A stretch of 64,000 nt of DNA, taken from Ephemerocybe angulata (lineage: Eukaryota > Basidiomycota > Agaricomycetes > Agaricales > Psathyrellaceae). Every line of letters begins with the position of its first letter. The first letter of the stretch is position 1. Position numbers and translations under genes: made by a program. Below the pieces are notes generated by a model. The model worked only from the letters and a program-made list of their open reading frames with translations, did not search any database and was not told the origin of the DNA. The stretch covers positions 1,550,001 to 1,614,000 of the forward strand of contig JAACJK010000057.1 in the NCBI GenBank assembly GCA_013368325.1, in the 5' to 3' direction. Positions 44,275 to 55,218 of this stretch are shown piece by piece.

Positions 44275-44359
44275 GGCTGCGCGGGACAAGCAGTGTTGGC
44301 GGGGTTAGAGACTCATCAATCAGGTCACACGCCCCTTACGCGTCCTGCCTCTTGCTCTC
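44275..44359. promoter_or_regulatory. 85-bp bidirectional promoter GID1/UMP1
   Basis: The two start codons are 85 bp apart in divergent orientation, leaving little room for separate core promoters. No TATA box seen. Confidence 0.55.
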
Positions 44360-44925
44360 ATGTCTCTCAGAATCGTCCCTGCAAACGCCCAGAAATCCGC
44401 ATCCGTCCAGGATACTGCAGGCTCCTTTGGTCTTCACGATACCCTTCAGTATGGCCCTCGGAGTATCGCTGTTGAAGTCAAGTCCCAGGGCACCCTGAAA
44501 GAGCGCCTCGAGAACGTATGTTGTGACGCGCGTCTTAATTGCCATCTTGTTCTAATCTAGGGCCAGTGGGAGGAGACGCAGGACAACCTCAAGCTCAATC
44601 TTCAGCGTAATGCACACGGGATCCATCTGCCAATGCGCGTCTTGATGGAGCGCAAGCTCGTTACATCAGTATGTTCTCCTCGAAGATTTCCTGTGTTCGA
44701 CGTGCTTATGCGGTGGACGTTCAGCACCCCAACTTCATGGGCACTTCAAACCTCCACCTTGATGTTCTTATGGGAAGGGACGAAACCATTGAGCCTGCCG
44801 ATGTCTTCTTGGGTGAGCCAATTCACTGTCTATCTCTCGCTTTTAGCTGACCCGAACTTCCAGGCATGGAGTCCTCTAATCCTCTTGACATCCGCAAGGA
44901 ATTCGAGAAGCGGTACAAAGCTTAA
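44360..44925 (+). CDS. UMP1: Proteasome maturation factor Ump1/POMP
   Basis: Model join(44360..44515,44561..44668,44725..44812,44864..44925), 137 aa (yeast 148, human 141). Chaperone that assists 20S proteasome half-mer dimerisation and is the first substrate of the new protease. Evidence: GLHDTLQYGPRSIAVEV resembles the HGLPDTL...GPRS start of the family, LKERLENGQWEETQDNLKL matches the LExRLxxWExTQ motif, and GIHLPMRVLMERKLV followed by NPNFMGTSNLHLDVLMGRDE matches the C-terminal signature. Convergent with the FAD oxidase gene: stop codons are only 37 bp apart, so transcripts must overlap. Confidence 0.9.
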
Positions 44926-44962
44926 CACCTTTCTAGCATCACAATTGTATAATATACATTCC

Positions 44963-46794
44963 CTATATACTCCATGGTTCCCTGCGCAACTTCAAGCCCT
45001 CCGTTTTCAAAATACCCTCCTCTACCACATTCCGAGCACTGACCACACACCCTTCAAGCAAAGGAACACCAAGATACGCATATGAGCCACTTATCCACAC
45101 ACCCGGACATCCATCGGTGAGCCTCCCAGCACCCTGTACACTCCCTAGCCCACACTTGGCCATTGTTCTGCACCCCCACCACGATTGCTTCTTGACTTTG
45201 CAGAGTCCCTTCAACGCTTCTTTTGCTTCGCAGTCTAAGACTGCGCGTTCCAGCGACGAAACGCTAATGATAGTGTCCTTCCTCGGAGATACGAAGGGAT
45301 TAGTAGTTTGGTAAACGTCTGGTAGGTGCGATGGGTATCCGGCCGGTCTGGGCAAAATATGCGTAGCCATGGTGTGGGAAGAAGAGACACAGAGGCCTTC
45401 GTCGCATGCGTCCTCGTCTTCTGGCCAGCCAGAAGTAACTAGGTTAAGATCTCGTCGATCTTGTACGTTGTCAGGTAAGAGTGATTCGTCAGTGTGGTTG
45501 ATAACGATCGTGGACCGATACTTAAAGGCCTTTAGGCATCGAATCTGGTCCATGATCGCCATCCTTTGGGATTCCGCGCTAGAAGGAAGGTTGCTCATAT
45601 ATGAACCGAGAAGGGGGATAGCGCTTGAAGCTTGAGTAGCGAAGACCAAGTGGTGGAAACCACTGTACACGTCTCCGTCATGGCACTCCAGCGAAATTAA
45701 ACGGGAGTCTTGGGGATCGGGTCGTATCGAGATGATAGAGGACGAGAGGTGGACGTTTTGCAGGTTCCTTGACAGCCTGGACACCACATCACGAACCCCG
45801 TTGCTCACAACATAGTGAGATGTACCGAGGGTGAGCCAGCAGTAATCTTGTTTGAATCTCTCAGTCCAACCCCCGTGCATTTCATCATGTGTGGGAAGTA
45901 CTCACCGAGTATCTCCTCAACTGGATGGTTCATAACATCGTCCTCCGGAGCAGTGGTCATTGCGGACATCAAGGGAAGCAAGATTGTCTCGACATAGTCA
46001 CCCCAGGCTACGTCCATTCCCGTCAATCTCGCTATCTCCCCAGTCGGCGCGACTTCTTGCACCCATTCCCCTAGTGTCATGGTGGATAGCTTCTGTGGTC
46101 TCCGCACGGGTATCGAATGCCAGATTGTCATGGCGAAGCAGACCGCAATCTGCATTGTCAGAAGGATGAACAGTCCTGTCCCCCATAGCTTTCCCAAGAG
46201 GTAAAGCAGGTAGTTTTGGCCCTTCTGTTGTGGGACACCTCCAAGGATAGTCGGTTTGCTGACCCCGGCTGACCCCGACGAGCCGTTATAAATCATGGTA
46301 GTTGTGACACTTCGGTTATCTCTCTCCTTCGGTTGCGACATGAAGGAGAACGAATAGCTGAAGTTCGCCTTGCGGAAAGACACCCCGAGCTTCTCGTAGA
46401 GCGCTATGACATTAGGATAGTAGCCTATACCCAAAGTGCCCTGTCAGTTTTGTGTATAATTCTTCCAACTGAACCACACACCTCCTTGAAAAGACCTCAT
46501 AGGTACGTCAATGCGCCAGTCCCCCGCAGATTTGGCAACCGGGATTGAGACCGAAGCAGCGTCCATCCCAAGCGTCGGTGACTGCAGCGAAAGCGAGCGT
46601 CCGTATAGAATAAGCCACCACCGACGATCCTTCGATGAAAGTGTACTTACCTTTTCAAATAAGTGCACCTCGATATGGCCTCTCTCTTTCCCTTTCTCGC
46701 TTTCGACCGGCTCCGTCAAGAGATATCCAGCGGTCAGACCAGCAAGCCCGCTCCCTACAATGGCGACCTTCACTGTTCTTTCGATTGGTGACAT
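44963..46794 (-). CDS. FAD-dependent amine-oxidase-like protein
   Basis: Model complement(join(44963..45846,45906..46424,46482..46581,46651..46794)), 548 aa. The N-terminus holds a Rossmann dinucleotide fold (VKVAIVGSGLAGLTAGYLL; GxGxxG plus downstream HLFEK acidic end). GYYPNVIALYEKLGV, MTLGEWVQEV, LVFATQASSAIPLL and an ISGSYAYLGVPLLEGCVVSA C-terminal FAD motif resemble predicted NAD/FAD-binding oxidoreductases (COG2907 type). A hydrophobic stretch at about residues 163-182 could anchor it in a membrane, unlike soluble amine oxidases. Substrate unknown; a role in sterol, fatty-acid or polyamine oxidation would be guesswork. Confidence 0.82.
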
Positions 46795-47256
46795 TGGGGC
46801 TAGTGGGATTGGGGGCGGCGTGGAGACACGACCCTGTTGCGACCTTGGCTTTCCGTGACTTTATAGTCTATAGAGTGCGCCTGCGAACGGAGGGGTTTCT
46901 GTCAGCGGTTGATAGGGAGATTCGGATCAAGGCGTTCGAGAAGGAGGGCTACAGTTGAAATGAGCAGTAGGATTTGGGCAATTTCGGTCCTGTGCCAATG
47001 GCATGGCTTTGGGCTGTTTGCCGTCGCGAAAATCGTATGACACTTCGCCTGTTCCGCTAAACGGGGACTGGGCATTTGCTGGGCATATGTCTCAGTGATG
47101 GCGTCAACTAGCCGCCCATGGTAGAAGCACACTCTTCTATCATTGATACTTCAAGTTAACCACATGTAAATTTGTTATGAGAACTTGTTACAGTGATATG
47201 GATACTCTCATTAGACAGGTCAGACTAGGCGCGAAAGCCGACTGACTAGTCACACC
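46795..47256. other. Intergenic, upstream of FAD oxidase
   Basis: 462 bp between two minus-strand genes. No coding exon, repeat or clear core promoter element seen. Confidence 0.4.
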
Positions 47257-49095
47257 TTAATCTAAACGCCGCCGTTTGTCTTTATAGTCCCTTTCATCTG
47301 GGTGCTCCCTCGATCGGGAGCGAGGTCGTCTATGACGATCTCTGTCGCTGTCTCTCTCAGCAGGTCTGTATGGCCGATAAGGGGACCGAGAACGAGACCG
47401 ACCGCCGCGAGAATAGTGCTTGTCTTCATACCGATCTTGTTGTGAAGTATATCGGCGCTCCCTGTCATCGTATCCTCTTCGGTCCCCACGGTCGCGGTCC
47501 CTTTCTCGGGGTCCGTCATCGTTACGGCCATCCTTTCTTGACCAACCTCCATCGCGGTGCTCATCTCTTGGCTGCTGCGACCGTTGACCAAGAGGTCGGT
47601 TATTCGCCCCGCTAGTATGCTCGGCGAGTTGTGGACAGTCTACAATGATCGTCAGTGTCATTCCAAAGCGACCTCATTGCAGGTAACCTTACCTTTCTTC
47701 AAATGGGGTCCACCGCATAAAAAGCAGCCTCCACCCTGAGCACTGGTACCTCCAGCCTTGACGGGCCCAGTTCCACCGAAGCCGCCCGTGCTTGCAGTCG
47801 TATCTTGGTCCAAAAGATGGGTATATTTGGTCCGACTTCGCTTTCCAAAGTTCCTCACTTGCATCAGTTTGGGAAGAACAGAGACATCGACGGTCGATTC
47901 GGTGGCCTCGGTGTAGTCGTGACGTTTCAAGACTTCCATATCCTACGAAAGTCGGATTAGAGCAATGGAACGGAGAGGACAATCCCACTCACTTGATGGA
48001 AGGCGCCCTTATGCCAGTACTTCTGCAGGAACTTCTGGCTTCCTTTAGGTTTCTCGTCTCTTGTTTGCTTAGCGCGCTCCATATCCTCCTTCAGACGCTG
48101 CTCTTCTGGAAGAGCACGGCGACGCTCAATCTCCTCACGCTCTTGCTCTCTCTCTAACTCGGCTTCCTTTTCCTTCTTGATCCTGCCAAGTTCTCTCAGT
48201 CGCCAAGCCTCGAATTCGCCCTCCGGATCCAACCCGTCAGTATCGTCGACATCCGGGACATCGTCTTCTTTCTCCTCTAGAGCGCCGGTCAGACAGTAGC
48301 GATACAGTTGTAATAGAAGACTTACTTTCGGCGAGCTCCCTCTTGATAGATTCAGCAACGAGGTCATGACTCTCTTTCTTCCGTTGCAAGGCTTCCTCCT
48401 CCTTTCGCTTGAGTGCCTCTTCTGTGTCTTCAGCTAACTTCTCTCGTTCGGCGACTGTGACTCGTGCGCGCCTAGTCCGAAGTAAGAAGGCAGTTGATTT
48501 AGGATAATGAAGCGCGTACTTGGGAACAAATACTGGCCGGAATTGAACCTTTGGCTTCTCATCTTCAGAGGAATCTTCCTCGCTCGACTAAGCATTACAA
48601 TTCAGCAGCTTGTTGGACACATAGACGCGGGGACGAGCCTACCTCCTCTTCAGACTCTTCGTCATCTTCAGATTCGTCCTCGTCCGCGACTTCGACGTCA
48701 TTGTCAGCATTCGCAGCTACATGATAGGGTAAGGGATTGCTAGAGAAGAAGACCACTGAAGAAATACCATGTTCCAATGCCGTTCTCCCCGATTCATCCC
48801 TCCCAGCTACTCTGACCTTGCCATCGTTGGTGATGCTGACATCCTTCAGGGCAATGTTCATTGCCTTTGTCTTCTCTATGCCTTTGCGCAATGTCATACC
48901 TTCTTCCTCTTCGTCTTCCTCCTCGCGTTCATCTAGCGCAACGTCCTCTCCAGCATCATCACGCTCCTCGTCCTCTTCATCAGAGTCGGATTGAACCTCT
49001 GCAAGCCCTTGTGGAGCCTTTCCTTTCCAGTAGCGTGTTGCAGGCTTTGCAAGGCGGGCTGCCTGCTTTCTGGGGACTGTGGTTGCGAGCGACAT
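47257..49095 (-). CDS. MFAP1: MFAP1-like splicing factor with C-terminal zinc knuckle and RS tail
   Basis: Model complement(join(47257..47639,47693..47942,47993..48276,48326..48471,48520..48587,48643..48716,48768..49095)), 510 aa. MFAP1 is a spliceosomal B-complex protein that binds Prp38. N-terminal acidic tracts alternate with [10 protein letters not shown] and [20 protein letters not shown]. The MFAP1 core follows: [15 protein letters not shown], a coiled-coil of Lys/Glu, [40 protein letters not shown] and [19 protein letters not shown]. After that core the protein continues with a CCHC zinc knuckle ([15 protein letters not shown]2CX3HX4C) and an Arg/Asp/Ser-rich tail with an RSRSRSPYR stretch. 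Human MFAP1 (439 aa) ends near the TTAPW-type motif, so the knuckle and RS tail are extra. The knuckle spans the exon 6/7 junction. Confidence 0.93.
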
Positions 49096-49279
49096 GGCGG
49101 GGCGAGTGAAGCGAAGCGCGCACTCTAAACATGGCAAAACAGGTCCCCGACCGCACCGTCGGATGCAATAGCCTTTCTGGGAACGGCCATTTACGCCCAC
49201 GTGATGGTTCGTGTTGCCAGGCGCGCGGTATTTAGAGGCTCAAGCTCATACCACCATCTCCATTTCTACCACCCTCCAG
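49096..49279. promoter_or_regulatory. Bidirectional promoter MFAP1/GCNA
   Basis: 184 bp between divergent start codons. No TATA box seen. Confidence 0.45.
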
Positions 49280-51472
49280 ATGTTAGGTCAAAAGGGTAGC
49301 TGGAACACGACCGTTATATCTGATAGCGAGGACGAAAGACTGTACGATCTTGCTCGGCCTGTCTGCTCGAACCACTAATAAACCGTTTGCTAAAGTAGGC
49401 GCCGGTCGGAGAAGGCTGACTTTGCCAAAGTGATTGAGATACCGACAGACGATTCCGATGACGAGTACGCCTTTTATCATGCATACATGAAGGATACTCA
49501 CATCTAGGCTCTAGCTCTCAATCAAAGGCACCCCCGGCGAGGGCAACTGGTCCTGTGGATTACAAGAAGTCTAGTAAAGGCCAACCTCAGGCCCTCTCTG
49601 TAAAGTACGCGTCACTCAGGTACTACATCTGTCATGAGGAACCACTTATGCTGTCACAGGACGAGAGTCCCATCCTCGACCCCCAAGAAAGTCTTTGGCG
49701 CCAACTATCTGCGTTCTAGAGTGGTTGAAAGTTCAGACTCCGAGTCTGACGAAAAGCCACGACGGCTGCACTCCCAGAAGCCACGCCTATCCCAGGCTAT
49801 GGAAGAGAAAAGCGAACCGTCTGCCTCGGGTCCGAAGAAGACAGCAACACTTTTGTTCCTGAAGAAACAGGGCTCATCTATGGTGGTAGAGGTGGGCAGT
49901 GATTCTGACGATGATGGTGCCATTATGGTTTTGTGCGTCCACCTCACTTGCCATTGACGACCGTCCTGGCTGACTAGCTTACCAGCGATGAGCCACCTTC
50001 CGCACGAAAGCCCCTCCGAAAGCCCTTGTCCAAGGCTTCTATCACAGGGGAGGGGACGAATCCTGTGAATGATGTGTTTGGAATGACAGGACCGAGGGAC
50101 GATCATCCGCCATCCGACTCTCATCTTGAGCTACCAGATGTGGCTCCCGTCGCCCCGAGGCCGTCGCCAAAGAAGAAGCCTTCCAGGACACCGAGGGTTA
50201 ACTCGAAGAAGGCAAAAGAGGAGCAGCAAGAGAAACTGTACACATACGCATCGTCCCTCTTTGAGGAGCTTAACCGTACTGTGTTTAAAGGGGGTCTGCC
50301 AGCGGATACAAAGCTGAATTGGAACAAGCGTCTATTGACAACTGCGGGGCGTGCTAAGTGGCACAAGTGCGTCACGATCCTTCTTTACAAAGCTTAGTCT
50401 TACAGCCTCTACAGGTCGCGAGATGCCGTTCAAACATCCGAAATCGAACTTGCAGAGAAGATCTTGACTTCCAGAGGTACATCCCATCTTCAAGAACACG
50501 GCGACGAGCTGAATTGTCCCCACCTCAGAGCGAATTCGGAACACCCTGTCCCATGAAATGTGCCACTTGGCCGCTTGGGTCATTGACAAGGAGATCAAAG
50601 AAGGTCATGGCCGGTTCTGGAAGGCTTGGTATGGCTTCGTTCTAGCACCAGAGTCTGTGTGTTGACCTTCGCCTGCAGGACTCGGCGGGTCATGGCAAGA
50701 TACCCGGAGATCGATATCTCTGTAGGCGCCTCTTACCAGCTAAGCTCTTCGAGTACTTCTGACACAAATTCCAGACACGACATGACTACGAAATCGAATA
50801 CCCTTATAAATGGAGTGAGTGCAGCCTCCTTCATCGCGCTCTACACACTCATCAGCATTCCAGAATGCGCCAAATGCGACAAAATGTACACTCTTTGTTT
50901 CATGTATCTTCCCTGCACTAACAATCACCTCTAGTTACGGACGTTTCAGTAAATCTATCAAGCCAGACGAATGTGGTATGTTCGACTCCACTACTGGGCA
51001 GGATGTGGCCCGGGCGCTAACATGTTGGCCCAGTCTGCGGAGCTTGCAGGGAAGGACGCTTAATGCCTCAATTCAAAACTAATGCTCGCGCTCCGAAGAC
51101 CCCTAAGATGAGCCGCCTGGCAGCTTCAAAGACACAGGGTAAGGAAGTAATATACACTTCTTTTGTGCCCCGTGTTGACTGCGATGGCACAGGTTCTCCC
51201 TTCACGCCCACAACACGAGACATTCCAGCTACGTCGACCCCTGTGGCGAGGGAGGTCATCGAGATTACGTCGGACTCTGAGGGTGAGTAGTGCGCTCGTC
51301 CACCCATCTTGCATCTCAGTCTTATAATTGGACAGATGACACAGACGAATTGCCTCAAACCTATTACCATCATCATACCAGAGCCTCGATTTGCGAGATA
51401 GGGGCCTCTGGCTCTGACTCGGAGATTGAGATTCTTGCCACAGCACTCACAGCCACTAACATCGTTGATTGA
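49280..51472 (+). CDS. GCNA: SprT-like zinc metalloprotease, GCNA/ACRC type
   Basis: Model of 14 exons (49280..49341, 49399..49464, 49515..49604, 49660..49932, 49986..50366, 50415..50476, 50529..50628, 50679..50721, 50775..50814, 50864..50885, 50935..50975, 51034..51138, 51193..51282, 51336..51472), 503 aa. GCNA proteins act on DNA-protein crosslinks, including trapped topoisomerase II, in animals and probably fungi. The N-terminal ~200 residues are acidic/Ser-rich with SDSE and SDSDDD clusters that look like SUMO-interacting or CK2-type motifs. The SprT domain begins at YASSLFEELNRTVF. The active site is LSHEMCHLAAW with His320, Glu321 and His324, and EGHGRFWKAW supplies the third ligand. 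A zinc ribbon follows (KCAKC ... CVCGAC). Acidic SDSE repeats return at the C-terminus. The 54-nt intron 51139-51192 is in frame and may be retained. Confidence 0.93.
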
Positions 51473-51730
51473 AAGCGACCGAGTCGCTCAGTATTCATTA
51501 CTCCAAGTACGGGTAAGTATACATTGTACAGGTATATAGATTAGGCCGTTGGACGGCACATTACATAGGCGGTGTAGAAATACATGATATGCTGAAGTAG
51601 CTGATTCAGAGGGTCAATCGTCGCCCATGGAGAATGTTTGCGGTGCCAATACACGACGATCTATGGTGGTACAATGCGCAATCCTGTGCGAACAATAAGA
51701 AAATCAAATGACAGGTTGAGGAAGGGGACA

Positions 51731-53784
51731 TCATAATCTTCTAGAGACGTGAAGAGGGAGCTGGGGTTTGCTGCGACCGATCTCTTCAACGTAAGGCCGC
51801 GTGACGAACGAGTTCCACTTCTTGATGGATGCACCCTCCACCGGTTTGAACTCAAAGCGGAGGACCATGGCGGCAAGGAAGACCTTCATCTCAGCGACTG
51901 CGAAGCGGTGTCCGAGACAGGAGTGAGGACCGTATCCAAAGGTCATCAGATTTCCAATACCAGGAAGAGAGGTGGCTGTTTCCGGAAGCTTCGTCCATCG
52001 GTCAGGGCTGGTAGAAATGGAATCGTTAGGTCATCCTTCGCTTCGAACTTTACGGAAATGCAGATAACCCACCTAAACTCATGTGCATCAGCCCCCCATA
52101 TCTCCTCTGCATAATTAATTCCCTCGATTGGGATATGAATATAGGTTCCCTTTCTGATACTGACGGAACTGGCAGGCCGACCGTCAACGCAGATGGGTTC
52201 AGAGAGAACAATCTCGTCGTCCTTAGTAGCGACCCGGATGGTGCTGTGGACGGGGGGACAGATTCTAAGTGTTTCCCGTACCACGATATCGAGGAATGGT
52301 AGGGAGTCCAGCGACTTTGCCCATTGGGAAGATGGAGTGTGGGCACTTCTGACTGCAGGGTCCTCGACAAATCCTGAGTCATCAGAGCCCTCACTGTCGT
52401 AACCATCGAGTGTCTTCAACTCCCGCGATGCCCTCAATTCTTCAAACAAGCGTGTTTGTGTGCCAGGATGCAGAGAGAGCTGCCTCAAGGCCCACGTTAG
52501 ACCAATGGAGACGGTGTCGGTGCCCGCGAAGAGGAAAGTGGTACACTGGTCGAGTAGGTCTCTGTCGGAGAGGCGAGCGGACGGCTCAGATGACAAGCTG
52601 GATCTCACTGGAATGAAGAACGAGAATCAATACCATCATTCGATACGGAATGAGCCTGGGTGAGTCCACATACCTAACACCCCTAATATGTCTTTTCCAT
52701 CCGACTCGCCGTTGATAACTTGAGCTCTTTTGCGTTCAATAATTTTTCGACCAAGGTGGCGGATGCTGGAGGTGGCCTTGTTGAGCTTAGCAGTTTTCTC
52801 GCTCGGCTGTTGATGCGTTAGAGCTTTGTTGAAGTAAGACACACGAAAGGCTCACCCAAATCTTTCTGAGAATGGGCGCGTAGAGGTCGATGATATCCCG
52901 TGGAGCGACGCCCTGGTCTACGACGCGGAATAGTTCACGGTAAGCTTGATAGTCCGGTTTGGAGTCGTCTTGTAGGGAGTCAAACGCGTAGTCAAAGCCT
53001 GCCAAGCCCTGGGCGTCAAAGACGGCCTTTCCGAGACTGTTGCTGACGTCGATAACAGGAGACTGCTGCGCTGCCAGATCGCCCGAAGAGTCAGTCTGGG
53101 AAACCACACTATCCCACTGGTCACAGAGTTCCTCTGCCTTTGCTTGAAAAATGGGAGTTAACTCCTTGGTGTTCTGCGCGGAAAAGGCTGGGCCAAGTAT
53201 TTTTCTTTGTGCCTTATGCTCGGTTCCCTCCATGGAAAATATACCTGAGCCGGATGGTAAACATATAGCTCAAGCAGAAGAGGTGATAGTGGCGTACCTC
53301 TACCAACTAGGCTGGCAAGGATGGACCGTGTCTGCCACGGTTTTTCGTACACCGGGGATGTCAGAATGTGAGAGATGGCGCGAAAGTCGAAGGTCATGAG
53401 GCGGTTATCGTGCTGCGCCTCAAGGTCAGCGCAATGCAGATAAATTGTGGCGTATACTTACTCTTCCGAACCCCTGGAATCTGAATGTATTTCCATATAG
53501 TTTTCTCCACCTGTTATGAGTGTCGGCGCTCTGTTGTGGGCTAATAATAATAAGCTCGTTAGCCTGCAGACGCTCTTCATGCCTCTGTGATCCACCCACT
53601 CCAACACGTCGTCCAGGTAGCTTTGGAAAAATGCGCCAGTTTTTCCGGGTAGCCTCTTCATCGTATCGAATACTGGGGCTATTACCAGCATATTCGCCAG
53701 CCATGCCAGCGCCCGAAGTAGCAGTAGTAGCACCGCCAAGCCGCATGCCTTTAAGAACACGGAGAGGATTGAAATGAGGCCCAT
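51731..53784 (-). CDS. Cytochrome P450 monooxygenase
   Basis: Model complement(join(51731..52007,52073..52607,52674..52806,52856..53244,53298..53412,53462..53563,53608..53784)), 575 aa. ER-anchored haem monooxygenase: N-terminal hydrophobic anchor (residues ~3-35), a short proline hinge RLPGKTG, then YGNTFRFQGFGR, I-helix FLFAGTDTVS, K-helix ETLR (ExxR), PDRW, and the haem loop FGYGPHSCLGHRF with Cys514. The C-terminus is complete. The donor of the first intron is uncertain: GTGTTG (used here) or GTGGAT 14 nt further on also keeps frame. The CYP family cannot be assigned by eye; it resembles Agaricomycete P450s of unknown substrate. There are no other secondary-metabolism genes beside it. Confidence 0.93.
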
Positions 53785-53871
53785 AGCAAACGAAAAAAAA
53801 GAGGGAGGCGGCAGCTCGCAGACGACTCGCAGAGCAGAAATGGGGCCAACAGTGGAGACCGCACAAGCTCG

Positions 53872-53877
53872 TATATA
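53872..53877 (-). promoter_or_regulatory. TATA-like element of P450 gene
   Basis: TATATA about 88 nt upstream of the P450 start codon on the minus strand. Confidence 0.4.
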
Positions 53878-54162
53878 ACCAACCCTTGATGTGCACACAA
53901 CGGCATGTCCCTTCTGAGCTTGCCAGATACTGTCGATCTCAGATCTGCTTCCGTCTCGTTTTGGTTTTCCCTTTGAGTGCGTTTCAATGCCATCCGGGGA
54001 TCCATCAAATGCCAGGGCCTGGGACACCCGTCGGCAATGAGCGGCGGGGGCTAAATTGAAATCATCGGAGTACGAACTTTAATGTAGGTTCTGTACAGGT
54101 TACATAATCGTCACCCACTTGTGCAACACCTCCATCGAAGAATACCAGGCAGCCTAGTCCGG

Positions 54163-54221
54163 GTGAGTTATGCTGGTCTATTGCACGAAATACGCGTATT
54201 GACTCCCATTTCGCCGGGTAG
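54163..54221 (+). other. Probable 5'UTR intron of RPS29
   Basis: GTGAGT donor, TTGAC branch-like site and GGTAG acceptor, 59 nt, ending 16 nt before the ATG. 5'UTR introns are common in fungal ribosomal-protein genes. Confidence 0.4.
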
Positions 54222-54237
54222 ACAATCATCTGAAAAC

Positions 54238-54515
54238 ATGACCCACGACGCTGTTTGGTTCTCTCGCCCCAGGAAATACGGAAAGGGTAGCAGGCAATGG
54301 TGAGTCCGGTATCCATCGCCCCCGGACTTTGTTCTTAGCCCAATCCTCAGCCGCCTCTGCGCCCACCAGGCTGGTCTCATCCGCAAGTACGGACTTGACC
54401 TCTGCCGTCAGTGCTTCCGTGAAAAGTCGGCCACCATCGGATTCGTCAAGGTGTGGATAGCCTATATTCCTCCACGAGGGCGCAGAGCTGACGATCGGGC
54501 TTGCAGAACAAGTAA
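54238..54515 (+). CDS. RPS29: 40S ribosomal protein S29 (uS14)
   Basis: Model join(54238..54299,54351..54450,54507..54515), 56 aa, exactly the length of yeast Rps29. Zinc-binding small-subunit protein near the mRNA path in the head of the 40S subunit. N-terminus [20 protein letters not shown] matches the family's VWxSxPRxYGKGSR. The four zinc cysteines are at 21, 24 (CRLC) and 39, 42 (CRQC), the exact eukaryotic spacing. It ends IGFVKNK. The gene is small and broken by two introns; its final coding exon holds only three codons including the stop. Confidence 0.96.
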
Positions 54516-55218
54516 ACTTGGACGTCCGACGCTGTGCTACCCTTCCCATCCTTCTCTATTGAAGTTATGGCCATGCAATTCATGTACCTACGCATCCCCG
54601 GCTCCGGCACCCCAATATGACCACATAACATCAATCTACCTGAGCTGAGAGGACTGAGCTCGCCAACCGATGCTCAGACGACTTCCAACATTCCTAAGAC
54701 CTGTGTTGTGGACCCCTCTGGCCTTCGGCTACTAATTGACTGGTGCTATCGCGTCTCGCTTCCCCACATTCCATTAGATCCATGCCATTGCAAAAATATG
54801 CATATAACTCATATAAAACTCTAATTAACGACTTTATACATTGGGTGAAGGGGAGTACAGAATGGAGAGAAAGTAAAAGCTGCAGCGAGATACTATGAAA
54901 CAAACAACCGAGCTAGAGTAAGTGGTGAAATAACCTTTACAAATGCAACGCAAATAAAGTCAGAAAACATGGACAACTGGATAGAATGCCGTTTGCAAAA
55001 TACAATGTTGGATGTATGTGGTATGAGGAACGCTGTCGATGACACAGAAAATGAGCATGACCAAAGGAAAATTGAAAGGATCGAGTAGAGTAGGATGAAG
55101 GGACGCAACCAGGGTGAGGACGAAAGCGAAGGGCGATTAAAGGATGATAATTCCGTGATGTCCATGGTTAACAAAAACCATGCCAATGCAATTAGGAGGA
55201 GTATAGATGAAGTGGTCT
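54516..55218. other. Intergenic, convergent 3' flanks
   Basis: 703 bp between the stop codons of RPS29 (+) and the Pumilio gene (-). A/T-rich from 54780 onward, consistent with a long 3'UTR on the minus strand, where PUF mRNAs often carry regulatory sites. No gene seen. Confidence 0.45.

Larger units (their letters stand above)
53785..54237. other. Divergent promoter region P450/RPS29
   Basis: 453 bp between divergent start codons. TATATA at 53872-53877 suits the P450 gene, and a likely 5'UTR intron of RPS29 lies at 54163-54221. No other gene seen. Confidence 0.5.

Noticed and set aside
12521..51472. TOP2 and GCNA as a physically linked operon-like module
   Set aside because: They are 31 kb apart with many unrelated genes between; only a functional relation known from other organisms is noted.
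52460..52663. Short plus-strand frames over the P450 gene
   Set aside because: Antisense to the I-helix exon of the P450; no independent evidence.
51731..53784. Secondary-metabolite cluster around the P450
   Set aside because: Neighbours are RPS29, GCNA, MFAP1 and PUF; no synthase, methyltransferase or transporter nearby.
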